Source of the DNA: Candidatus Sabulitectum sp.
GTDB taxonomy: Bacteria > Fermentibacterota > Fermentibacteria > Fermentibacterales > JCC-6
Reading direction: 5' to 3'
Length of the DNA stretch: 17,063 nucleotides
NCBI GenBank assembly: GCA_029934845.1
Contig: JAOZLN010000013.1
Location: 1-17,063 of the forward strand
The notes below the pieces were generated by a model. The model saw nothing but the letters and a program-made list of their open reading frames with translations, did no database searches and had not been told where the DNA came from. Position 1 is the stretch's first letter; each line of letters opens with the position of its first letter. Shown piece after piece: positions 7,303-13,764 of the stretch. A program made the position numbers and the translations under genes.

Positions 7303-7914
7303 ATGAGCAGATTCACAGGAGCAAGACTCAAAAAGGTAAGATCACTTGGAACAGAGCTTCCAGGTCTGGTACGCAAAGAGCCCAAATCAAGCAACAGCCC
7401 CGGTGAGCAGGGTGTTATGCGCCGTCGCAGAAGAGTTTCTACATTCCGTCTTCAGTTGCAGGAGAAGCAGAAGATCCGCTTCAACTACGGACTTACCGAG
7501 AAGGCTCTTCGTCGTTACTACTCAGATGCCTGCAGCCTTAAGGGTGAGACCGGTGTAAATCTTCTTCAGCTTATCGAGAGAAGACTTGATAATGTGGTAG
7601 CCAGAGGCGGCTTTGCACCTACAATTCCAGCAGCAAGACAGCTTGTTAACCATGGTCATATCAAGGTTAACGGCAAGAAGGTAACAATCGCAAGTTTCAG
7701 AGTTAAAATTGGTGATATCTTAACCCTGAAAGAGAAGAGCAAAGACCTTAAAGTTATTACCGACCACATGGCGGCCGGTTCAGGTATCGGTGTTCCAAGT
7801 TTCCTTGAAGCCGATCCAAAGAACAGAAAAATTACGGTTAAAGCTCTTCCTGCCCGTGAAGATGTACCTATTGAGGTATCCGAGCGAGCTGTGGTTGAGT
7901 TTTACTCGAAATAA
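7303..7914 (+). CDS. rpsD: 30S ribosomal protein S4 (uS4)
   Basis: Primary 16S rRNA-binding protein of the small ribosomal subunit, 203 residues, normal length. ATG 7303 has AAGGAG 5 nt upstream. The N-terminal part (SRFTGARLKKVRSLG, then RLQLQEKQKIRFNYG) and the S4 RNA-binding domain (about residues 91-155, with ERRLDNVVARGGFAPTIPAARQLVNHG) are typical, as is the ending VEFYSK. The N-terminal Zn-finger cysteines found in some S4 proteins are absent, so this is a zinc-free form. ELPGLVRKEP near the N-terminus resembles the cyanobacterial/plastid type more than the E. coli type, from memory. It is not in the usual rpsM-rpsK-rpsD-rpoA cluster but stands alone with its own promoter and terminator. 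It could be the only copy or a second copy. Confidence 0.97.
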   Translation: MSRFTGARLKKVRSLGTELPGLVRKEPKSSNSPGEQGVMRRRRRVSTFRLQLQEKQKIRFNYGLTEKALRRYYSDACSLKGETGVNLLQLIERRLDNVVARGGFAPTIPAARQLVNHGHIKVNGKKVTIASFRVKIGDILTLKEKSKDLKVITDHMAAGSGIGVPSFLEADPKNRKITVKALPAREDVPIEVSERAVVEFYSK

Positions 7915-7930
7915 ATTTCCGAATTAATGA

Positions 7931-7966
7931 AAAGGGTCCGGCTTAACCACCGGGCTCTTTTTTTAT
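7931..7966 (+). terminator. Rho-independent terminator of rpsD
   Basis: GGGTCCGG (7934-7941) pairs with CCGGGCTC (7950-7957), including two G-U pairs, around an 8-nt loop. Upstream AAA can pair with the start of the T-run that follows (seven T at 7958-7964). Confidence 0.9.
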
Positions 7967-8014
7967 TATACTTCTGAAGTTGGTCAAAGTTATTCAGCTT
8001 GAAGGAGGATTGAA

Positions 8015-8437
8015 ATGAGATATCTTGTAGTATTTGTTCTGGCAATGCTGGTTGTCGGAACAGCTTTTGGACAAGAGAATGCATCCGGTGAAGAGGAAGA
8101 TACTTACGCTGCCATTGAACCTGAGGATCGCGCTACGCCAAACGGTAGAGACATGGGTGCTATCAGAAGCAAGATCAATGAGATAAAGGAAGTGGTTCAG
8201 GCTGATTACGAGGTTCTTCTGGCATCTGATCCAGAGGCCAGCGGTACTATTGCAGTAAGCTTCTCTATCACTGCAGAGGGCACAGTTTCAGGTGCTTCTG
8301 TAGATTGTCCGGAAGCTCTGGCTAGTTTACAGGAAGATATTCTTGCTAAGCTGGAAAGTCTTGAATTCGGGATTGCTGCCGAACAGACAGAAGACATCCC
8401 AGTTACAGTACCCTTCAATCTGTTTCCACCTCAGTAG
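8015..8437 (+). CDS. Small secreted protein with TonB/AgmX-like C-terminal domain
   Basis: Predicted exported protein of 140 residues. ATG 8015 follows AAGGAGG (8002-8008) at 6 nt. A signal peptide (MRYLVVFVLAMLVVGTAFG, cleavage near residue 19) leads into a short acidic linker (about 20-46), then a domain at about 49-138. That domain has the pattern of TonB C-terminal or AgmX/PglI C-terminal folds: IRSKINEIKEVVQADYE..L, then SGTIAVSFSITAEGTVSGASV, then a C-terminal VTVPFNLFPP. In TonB-type proteins this domain contacts outer-membrane partners; here there is no membrane anchor or long proline linker, so energy transduction is unlikely. The protein stands alone between two clear terminators. 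Fold assignment is by pattern only and the function is unknown. Confidence 0.7.
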   Translation: MRYLVVFVLAMLVVGTAFGQENASGEEEDTYAAIEPEDRATPNGRDMGAIRSKINEIKEVVQADYEVLLASDPEASGTIAVSFSITAEGTVSGASVDCPEALASLQEDILAKLESLEFGIAAEQTEDIPVTVPFNLFPPQ

Positions 8438-8452
8438 AAATACGAGATCTCC

Positions 8453-8485
8453 GGGGCATGCGCAGGCATGCCCCTTCTTTTTCTT
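8453..8485 (+). terminator. Rho-independent terminator after the TonB-like gene
   Basis: GGGGCATGC (8453-8461) pairs perfectly with GCATGCCCC (8466-8474) across a GCAG loop, followed by a T-rich TTCTTTTTCTT stretch. Confidence 0.9.
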
Positions 8486-8500
8486 AAGGAAGCGTCTCTC

Positions 8501-9625
8501 ATGAGAAAACTGAAATTTACAGTGTCTACTTGCTTTTGTCTGCTTCTTGTTTCAATGGCTGGTTGCGGTACAGATGTTGATGCAGCTTTGTTTAGTGAAG
8601 TTGACTCACTCAGGTTGATCCCTGTGGACACAATCGGGGTTCTAATGGGGGATTCAACGGAAATGTTCGGGAACATATTTGATGCTACTATCCTGCCCTC
8701 GGGGGAACTTATTGTTGTAGATCTTCTCAAGAGATGTGCTTCCGTTTTTAATTCAAGTGGGCAGTTCGTCAGGCAGATAGGCAGACCAGGGTCTGGCCCG
8801 GGTGAGTTTCAGCATTCTCCCACATATGTATTCTGGCTTCCGGGAAGCGAGCTTATTGCCATTCGTGAGGATGTGACAGGTGACTGGCTTACATATTCGG
8901 CTGCTGGGGAATTTACAGATAGAAGAGATCTGGCTGAGAATATGATCATGGATATTGTTTTTCTTGATGACTCTACTGCTGTGTATTACACAATGGGTGT
9001 TGAATGGAACACTCTGGATGTTTCCTATTCTGTTCAGTGTGTAGATACTGATACAGGGGAACCTGTCTCGGATATTTTGTTCCATGAAAGACCCATGGAA
9101 CCGTCTTCCGATTTTATCCCCGGTTATGTGATGCTGGCAGGGGGGAATGGTAATCTGTATTTATCAAGGGCAGACAGCCAGCACTGGTCTGTTGAGATAT
9201 ATTCAAGAGACGGTGCATTACTGAACACTATTGAGAGAACTGATGTTACAGAGAGGCAGCATGTAATTCAACCGGAGTCTGAGGAGGAAACACCCGTTAT
9301 TCCCGGAATAGAGCCTTTCACAATAATGACAACAGGTGAGAATGGTCTATCCATGACGAAAACCACAAACCTTCCGGAAGATCATCCCATCATCAGTGCT
9401 CTTGCCATTGACTCTGAAGACCGTCTATGGTCCAGGAGAGGCGGTTTCCCGGGGAATACATGGGACATAACCGACACAGAGGGAAACAGAATTGCCGTGG
9501 TTGATGTTGTTCTGCCGGATTCAGTCTGTCACAATCTGATCATTAATTCTTACGGCTTTATCGCTATCGATAACAGAAGCTCCGATTTTCACCGGGTATA
9601 TATCATGGAGTTACAGGAAAAGTAG
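8501..9625 (+). CDS. Lipoprotein with predicted 6-bladed beta-propeller
   Basis: Predicted membrane-anchored lipoprotein of 374 residues. ATG 8501 was chosen because the in-frame ATG at 8468 lies inside the preceding terminator hairpin, and TAAGGA (8485-8490) lies 10 nt before 8501. The signal sequence MRKLKFTVSTCFCLLLVSMAGC ends in a lipobox with Cys22 as the lipid site. The rest has NHL/6-bladed propeller-type repeats, clearest at ILPSGELIVVDLLKRCASVFNSSGQFVRQIGRPGSGPGEF (start of that block about nt 8692), then at SAAGEF, YSRDGALLNTI and IDSEDRLWSRRG. Such proteins are common in FCB-type genomes, usually with no assigned function. No catalytic residues are seen. It probably faces the periplasm or cell surface. 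Only a weak hairpin (AGGA/TCCT with a T-run, about 9630-9648) follows. Confidence 0.8.
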   Translation: MRKLKFTVSTCFCLLLVSMAGCGTDVDAALFSEVDSLRLIPVDTIGVLMGDSTEMFGNIFDATILPSGELIVVDLLKRCASVFNSSGQFVRQIGRPGSGPGEFQHSPTYVFWLPGSELIAIREDVTGDWLTYSAAGEFTDRRDLAENMIMDIVFLDDSTAVYYTMGVEWNTLDVSYSVQCVDTDTGEPVSDILFHERPMEPSSDFIPGYVMLAGGNGNLYLSRADSQHWSVEIYSRDGALLNTIERTDVTERQHVIQPESEEETPVIPGIEPFTIMTTGENGLSMTKTTNLPEDHPIISALAIDSEDRLWSRRGGFPGNTWDITDTEGNRIAVVDVVLPDSVCHNLIINSYGFIAIDNRSSDFHRVYIMELQEK

Positions 9626-9660
9626 CAGGAATCCAATCCTTTGTTTTTCAATTTCACCTC

Positions 9661-9689
9661 TTGTAACAGCGTGCTCTTTGTATTATCTT
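9661..9689 (+). promoter_or_regulatory. Probable promoter of the metal-uptake operon
   Basis: TTGTAA (9661-9666), 17-bp spacer, TATCTT (9684-9689). Each box matches consensus at about four of six positions. Its downstream edge overlaps the inverted repeat at 9688-9710, the expected arrangement for an autoregulated operon. Confidence 0.45.
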
Positions 9690-9710
9690 ATTGCAATGAA
9701 GTTGCAATAA
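9688..9710. promoter_or_regulatory. Perfect inverted repeat, candidate Zur/Fur-family operator
   Basis: TTATTGCAA (9688-9696) and TTGCAATAA (9702-9710) are exact inverted repeats with the 5-bp spacer TGAAG. The heptamer TTGCAAT is also directly repeated 11 bp apart, about one helical turn. The site covers the end of the predicted -10 box and touches the ribosome site, immediately before the metalloregulator gene. A-T rich dyads of about 19-23 bp are usual for Fur-family repressors. Which metal is sensed is inferred, not shown. Confidence 0.65.
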
Positions 9711-9713
9711 GGA
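9709..9713 (+). promoter_or_regulatory. Ribosome binding site deciding the regulator start
   Basis: AAGGA directly touches ATG 9714 but is 6 nt before ATG 9720, so translation most likely begins at 9720. Its first two bases belong to the operator repeat. Confidence 0.6.
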
Positions 9714-9719
9714 ATGAAA

Positions 9720-10139
9720 ATGAAAAGAGAAAACGCATACAATTTGCTAAGGCGGTCCGGCCTGCGGATGACGAAGCTTAAGAAAGAGATCGTTGATCTT
9801 TTTCTGGAAGGCGGATGTGGACTTTCTGTAAAGGATGTTATGGCTGGTATTGCTTCCAGTCCGGATGTATCAACTGTTTACAGGGCTGTGAACTCACTTA
9901 CACTTAAAGGCTTTCTCAGGCATAGTGTTGGGTCTGAAGGGGTAGTGCAGTACAGATGTACAAGCACTTTTTACCCTGATCATGGTCATTTCAACTGCGT
10001 GAAATGTGGTGGAACAATTGCGGTAAGAAGGAAATTACCGGAAGATTTTCTTCATGTTCTTGAGTTGGAGTACGGCGTAAGTGTTAAATCTGTCGCTTTT
10101 CTTCTTGAAGGGAAATGTCTTAAATGCAGAAACTTGTAA
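9720..10139 (+). CDS. zur: Fur/Zur-family metal-responsive repressor
   Basis: Predicted DNA-binding metalloregulator of 139 residues; start 9720 is chosen from ribosome-site spacing. The N-terminal winged-helix domain (about 1-80) includes SGLRMTKLKKEIVDLF and the recognition region DVSTVYRAVNSLTLKGFLR. The C-terminal dimerisation domain has the metal motif DHGHF (Asp87, His88, His90) and the structural zinc site Cys93-x2-Cys96 with Cys133-x2-Cys136. The gene is first in an operon with a complete cluster-9 type metal ABC importer and overlaps the next gene by 16 bp. Context points to zinc (Zur) rather than iron, but manganese (Mur-like) remains possible. It very likely represses its own operon through the repeat at 9688-9710. 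Confidence 0.88.
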   Translation: MKRENAYNLLRRSGLRMTKLKKEIVDLFLEGGCGLSVKDVMAGIASSPDVSTVYRAVNSLTLKGFLRHSVGSEGVVQYRCTSTFYPDHGHFNCVKCGGTIAVRRKLPEDFLHVLELEYGVSVKSVAFLLEGKCLKCRNL

Positions 10140-11017
10140 TTGCTGTTCTTGTTCTTGTTCTTGTGTTTTTGGCTTGTTCAAGTCAGAGCGACCAGAGGGA
10201 TGCTGGAAAGCTTTCCGTACTGGTAAGTGTAGTTCCGCAGAAGTATTTTGTCGAGAGAATTGCAGGTGATCTTGCAGAGGTCACAGTACTTATACCTCCC
10301 GGAGCAAGCCCGACCACCTATGAGATCTCTCCTGCAGACATGAGAAGGGTCAACACGGCTGATGTGTGGTTCACTATTGGATTACAGCGCGAGGTTACAT
10401 GGATACCCGAATTCTCTTCAATAAATGACAGGCTTCAAATTCTGAGTACTATTGATGATGTTACAAGGTTGCCTATTGGAAGGTACAGCATTCCAGATGA
10501 GCATACAGAAAGTGACAATCATGACCATGGCGGAATTGATCCTCATGTATGGCTTTCGCCAGAGCTGGTTAGTATTCAGGCACAGGCAATTTGTGCAGAT
10601 CTCATTGAGCTGGACCCGGTTAACAGCGGAATCTACTCCCAGAACCTTACTCTATTTCTTGAAGAAATAAGTGATCTGCAAAATAGAATTAATGAGTCAA
10701 TTGATTTACTCCATGGAGAAAGCTTCATGGTTTTTCACCCTGCCTGGGGGTATTTTGCCGATGAATTTGATCTTGTTCAGGTTCCTATCGAGATCTCCGG
10801 CAGTGAACCTTCACCAGCTGAAATGGCCAGACTTGTTGACTATGGAAGAAATTCTTCGGTGAAGGTTGTTTTTGTCTCACCACAGTTCAGCGAATCTTCC
10901 GCAGCAATAATAGCCGAAGAGCTGGATGCAGATGTGATATTTATTGATCCTCTTGCACCGAACTGGACAGAGAATCTTTTGTCTGTTTCAGAACAGATTG
11001 CCACGGCAATGGAGTAA
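10124..11017 (+). CDS. znuA: Zinc/manganese ABC transporter substrate-binding lipoprotein
   Basis: Captures the metal ion outside the inner membrane and delivers it to the permease; 297 residues. ATG 10124 lies inside the end of the regulator gene, with GAAGGGA (10107-10113) 10 nt upstream. The signal sequence MQKLVIAVLVLVLVFLAC carries a lipobox with Cys18. The cluster A-I fold is indicated by VSVVPQKYFVERIAG, VLIPPGASP and DPHVWLSP. Metal ligands seen: His141 (DPHVW), His205 (FHPAWGY) and Asp275 (FIDPLAP). The usual first ligand, His in the PHxYE motif, is Thr64 here (SPTTYEISP). A short His loop (DEHTESDNHDHGG, about 125-137) precedes DPHVW; such loops are typical of zinc rather than manganese proteins, but this one is short. 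Metal choice is therefore inferred. Confidence 0.88.
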   Translation: MQKLVIAVLVLVLVFLACSSQSDQRDAGKLSVLVSVVPQKYFVERIAGDLAEVTVLIPPGASPTTYEISPADMRRVNTADVWFTIGLQREVTWIPEFSSINDRLQILSTIDDVTRLPIGRYSIPDEHTESDNHDHGGIDPHVWLSPELVSIQAQAICADLIELDPVNSGIYSQNLTLFLEEISDLQNRINESIDLLHGESFMVFHPAWGYFADEFDLVQVPIEISGSEPSPAEMARLVDYGRNSSVKVVFVSPQFSESSAAIIAEELDADVIFIDPLAPNWTENLLSVSEQIATAME

Positions 11018-11019
11018 CT

Positions 11020-11781
11020 ATGAGTTTGATAGAGCTGAGCAATGTTACCGCTGGATACAGCAGAGATCACCCTGCTATTGAAGATATTTATCTTTCTGTG
11101 GCAAGCAACGATTTTGTTGCTATAATCGGACCTAATGGCGGTGGGAAAAGCACCCTGCTAAAGGTTATACTTGGCCTTCTAACCCCATTCTCCGGCACTG
11201 TGAGAGTTTTCGGAGAAGAACCTTCACGCTCAAGAAAGAATATCGGGTATGTGCCGCAGGTGATCCCTTCGCGAACATTTCCGATATCAGTTCTTGATGT
11301 GGTATTAATGGGTCGCATGAGCTCATCCGGTCTTTTTAGAAAATACAGCAAGATTGACCGAAAGTTTGCGGTGCAGAACCTGAATAAACTGGGTGTAGCA
11401 CATTTATCAGGCAAAAGAATGGATCAACTTTCCGGAGGTCAGAAGCAGAGGGTTCTTATTGCCAGAGCTCTTGCAGGAGAGCCTGAGCTTTTGCTTCTTG
11501 ATGAACCTGTCGCAAGCGTTGACTCGGAGACCCAGCACAGTTTTTACAATCTTCTTTCCAACCTCAACAACAGAATGGCGATTGTACTGGTAACACACGA
11601 TGTTGGAGCAGTGTCGTCTCATGTGAAAAGCATAGCCTGTATCAATAAGCACCTGGTGAGTCATGGAGAAACCATATCAGAGAAGGATGTTGCCCAAGCC
11701 TATGGATGCCCGTTTGAACTAATAGCCCACGGCGTTCCTCACCGGGTTATTGGGGCCAGAGAGGACAGAGACCATGGCTGA
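11020..11781 (+). CDS. znuC: Zinc/manganese ABC transporter ATP-binding protein
   Basis: Cytoplasmic ATPase that powers the importer, 253 residues. It starts 2 nt after the binding-protein stop, with a short GGAG 5 nt upstream. All core motifs are intact: Walker A GPNGGGKST (37-45), Q-loop in GYVPQ (about 76-80), signature LSGGQ (137-141), Walker B LLLLDEP with Asp161-Glu162, D-loop ASVD and H-loop His193 in VTHD. The stop overlaps the permease start by 8 bp, indicating coupled translation. The length and the C-terminal extension after the H-loop are normal for ZnuC/MntB-type ATPases. Confidence 0.93.
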   Translation: MSLIELSNVTAGYSRDHPAIEDIYLSVASNDFVAIIGPNGGGKSTLLKVILGLLTPFSGTVRVFGEEPSRSRKNIGYVPQVIPSRTFPISVLDVVLMGRMSSSGLFRKYSKIDRKFAVQNLNKLGVAHLSGKRMDQLSGGQKQRVLIARALAGEPELLLLDEPVASVDSETQHSFYNLLSNLNNRMAIVLVTHDVGAVSSHVKSIACINKHLVSHGETISEKDVAQAYGCPFELIAHGVPHRVIGAREDRDHG

Positions 11782-12577
11782 AATGTTCAGTTACACATTT
11801 ATGCAGAATGCTTTTATTCTTACCGTTCTTGCTTCCATTGCATGCGGAGTGGTGGGCAGTCTTATCACAGTGAACAGAATGTCTTCTTTCACCGGAAGTA
11901 TTGCCCACGCATCATTCGGAGGGCTGGGTCTTGCATATCTTGTTGGAATTCATCCCATGATAGGGGCCACTGCATTTGCAGTGGGATCTGCCCTTGGTAT
12001 TGGCGCTCTTTCGGGTAGAAACAAAATGGGCTCAGATACAGCGATGGCAGCGCTGTGGGCTACCGGGATGGCTGCAGGGCTGGTGTTCATAAAGCTTTCG
12101 GGAACATACACCTCCGATCTTATGAGCTGGCTTTTCGGAAGCCTTATGACTGTATCACGAACAGACATAGTTCTTACAGCATCTCTTGATGTGGCTGTAA
12201 TTGGCTCTGTAGTATTTCTGTATAAGGAATTTGTGGGAATATCCTACGATCTGGAGTTCACCCGAATACAAGGAGTTCCAGTCTGGTTCATACGCGGACT
12301 GTTTCTTGTAATGGCAGCTCTTACAACAATTGTGCTTATGAAGGTAACCGGTTTGATCATGGTTATAGCTCTGCTTACCATACCGGCTGCAATTGCTGAA
12401 AAATTCAGCAGCTCACTGCGGATAATGATGCTGCTTGCCTCTGTTCTCAGCCTTTTGTTCAGCATAGCGGGGCTGCTCCTTGCCTGGTGGCTTGACCTGC
12501 CATCCGGGCCTGTGATCATTCTTATTTCTTCAATTGCCTATTTTCTAGTTTTGGCATTAGCTAATGAAGTGCATTGA
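11774..12577 (+). CDS. znuB: Zinc/manganese ABC transporter permease
   Basis: Inner-membrane channel of the importer, 267 residues. ATG 11774 was chosen over the in-frame ATG 11750 because GAGGA (11761-11765) lies 8 nt before it. The sequence is strongly hydrophobic, with about eight or nine membrane segments (for example ILTVLASIACGVVGSLI, FLVMAALTTIVLMKV, MVIALLTIPAAIAEKF, ILISSIAYFLVLALA). ITVNRMSSFTGSIAHASFGGLGLAY near the N-terminus and TGLIMVIALLTIPAAIA are typical of the ABC-3 (ZnuB/TroC) family. It is the last gene of the operon, and no clear hairpin follows. Confidence 0.92.
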   Translation: MAEMFSYTFMQNAFILTVLASIACGVVGSLITVNRMSSFTGSIAHASFGGLGLAYLVGIHPMIGATAFAVGSALGIGALSGRNKMGSDTAMAALWATGMAAGLVFIKLSGTYTSDLMSWLFGSLMTVSRTDIVLTASLDVAVIGSVVFLYKEFVGISYDLEFTRIQGVPVWFIRGLFLVMAALTTIVLMKVTGLIMVIALLTIPAAIAEKFSSSLRIMMLLASVLSLLFSIAGLLLAWWLDLPSGPVIILISSIAYFLVLALANEVH

Positions 12578-12634
12578 TTTGTATACAGATTGATTAGACT
12601 TTAAAATGATTGATTAAGATGAATAACAACAGCC

Positions 12635-12663
12635 TTTACCGTGACTGTTCTTCAGGTTATGAT
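12635..12663 (+). promoter_or_regulatory. Probable promoter of the REC-GGDEF gene
   Basis: TTTACC (12635-12640), 17-bp spacer, TATGAT (12658-12663). The -10 box matches the TATAAT consensus at five of six positions. Confidence 0.55.
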
Positions 12664-12677
12664 TTAGCTTGAAACGA

Positions 12678-12683
12678 GGGAGG
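12678..12683 (+). promoter_or_regulatory. Ribosome binding site supporting a TTG start
   Basis: GGGAGG is 5 nt before TTG 12689 and 14 nt before the first in-frame ATG (12698). Spacing supports the TTG start. Confidence 0.65.
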
Positions 12684-12688
12684 TTGAT

Positions 12689-13573
12689 TTGAGATCAATG
12701 AAGGTTCTCATCATTGATGATGATGTTGACTCTCTGGCTATTGCAAAATTGCGTTTAAAGAAAGACGGCTACATAATCTATTCTGCCCAGGATGGTGTTG
12801 AGGGTATTGAGAAGACCAGAGCAGAGGATCCTGATCTTATTCTTCTTGATGTTCAGATGCCCGGTAAAAGCGGGTTTGAAGTATGCGAGGAATTGAAGTC
12901 TGATTCAGAGCTCTGCAATATCCCTGTGATCTTTCTTTCTGCTGCCGATGATATCAGCGAAAAAGTCAAAGGTCTTGATCTTGGCGCTGTCGATTATGTT
13001 ACAAAACCTTTTGACATTTTTGAACTTCGAGCCCGTGTCAGGGCAGCCCTTAGAACCAAACGATTACAGGATCTGCTTCTTAAATACGGAGAGGTAGATT
13101 CACTAACCGAGATCTATAACAGGCGGGTTCTGATGGAAAGACTTCATCAGGAATGGGATCGTTCTCTTAGAAGCAATATAATTTTCTCATTCATAATGAT
13201 CGACATAGATAAATTCAAAAATGTTAATGATACTTATGGCCACCCGGTGGGCGATGTGCTTGAGAAAGTCGCAGACATACTAAGAAGATCCATACGAAGT
13301 GGAGACATTGTAGGTCGCTACGGCGGTGAGGAATTCGGTATAATAATGGTGAATTCCACTGTTCAGGAAGCCTTTGTCGCAGCTGACAGGTATCGTCATC
13401 AGATCGAGAAAATCGTATTCAAGGCTAAGAAGGCCAGTTTTTCAGTAACTGCAAGTTTCGGAGTGGCGGATTCTTCTGGAAAAAACTCTTTAGACAAACT
13501 TGTTTCAGCAGCTGATTCTGCCATGTATGAAGCCAAAGAAAGCGGTAGAAACAAAGTCTGCATATTCGACTGA
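12689..13573 (+). CDS. Response regulator diguanylate cyclase (REC-GGDEF, PleD-like)
   Basis: Predicted to make cyclic di-GMP from two GTP when its receiver domain is phosphorylated; 294 residues, cytoplasmic. TTG 12689 is supported by the ribosome site. The REC domain (about 4-122) has the acidic patch Asp10-Asp11-Asp12, phosphoacceptor Asp54 in LLDVQMPGKSG, Ser84 and Lys106 in VTKPF. The GGDEF domain (about 135-294) has DIDKFKNVNDTYGHPVGD, an intact GGEEF active site at 212-216 and the inhibitory I-site RSGD (203-206), so product feedback inhibition is expected. No histidine kinase is encoded in this window, so this is an orphan regulator. There is one REC domain, against two in Caulobacter PleD. 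No terminator is clear downstream. Confidence 0.95.
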   Translation: MRSMKVLIIDDDVDSLAIAKLRLKKDGYIIYSAQDGVEGIEKTRAEDPDLILLDVQMPGKSGFEVCEELKSDSELCNIPVIFLSAADDISEKVKGLDLGAVDYVTKPFDIFELRARVRAALRTKRLQDLLLKYGEVDSLTEIYNRRVLMERLHQEWDRSLRSNIIFSFIMIDIDKFKNVNDTYGHPVGDVLEKVADILRRSIRSGDIVGRYGGEEFGIIMVNSTVQEAFVAADRYRHQIEKIVFKAKKASFSVTASFGVADSSGKNSLDKLVSAADSAMYEAKESGRNKVCIFD

Positions 13574-13764
13574 CTCTTTCACAACAATACAGAGAGTTAA
13601 ATGAGATCTAGTGCTTTGTACGCCTTAATGTTTCGATATAGTGCGCTGTGGGTTCGTCTGATTTTGTAGCGCACAGGATTCTTCCATACAATATTTATTG
13701 TCTCGATGGAATAGAGTTTTCCAGGGCTGTGTATCATCGCTGAACACTTAACAAAGGAGCAGCG
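13574..13764. other. Non-coding gap with one 7-bp inverted repeat
   Basis: This 191-bp gap holds no convincing gene. GTGCGCT (13641-13647) and AGCGCAC (13668-13674) form a 7-bp inverted repeat 20 nt apart, which could be an RNA stem or a protein site. TTGTAG (13664-13669), 17 bp, TACAAT (13687-13692) is a weak candidate promoter for the next gene and would overlap the right arm. AAGGAG at 13754-13759 is the next gene's ribosome site. Confidence 0.35.

Noticed and set aside
6936..7394. Antisense frame of 152 codons spanning the gingipain tail and rpsD
   Set aside because: It crosses two real genes, a terminator and a promoter on the other strand.
12589..12616. Direct repeat of GATTGATTA after the permease gene
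   Set aside because: Short and A-T rich; no third copy or regular spacing.
13572..13597. ACTCT/AGAGT inverted repeat after the GGDEF gene
   Set aside because: Five bp, no T-run; not a credible terminator.
13604..13622. A ~19-bp sequence (ATCTAGTGCTTTG core) also found reversed at the rpsD -10 region (about 7187-7205)
   Set aside because: A 13-bp exact match in opposite orientation is expected by chance in 17 kb; no other copies seen.
13641..13680. Possible tRNA or T-loop-like sequence (GGTTCG within a stem)
   Set aside because: No cloverleaf arms, anticodon loop or acceptor stem can be formed.
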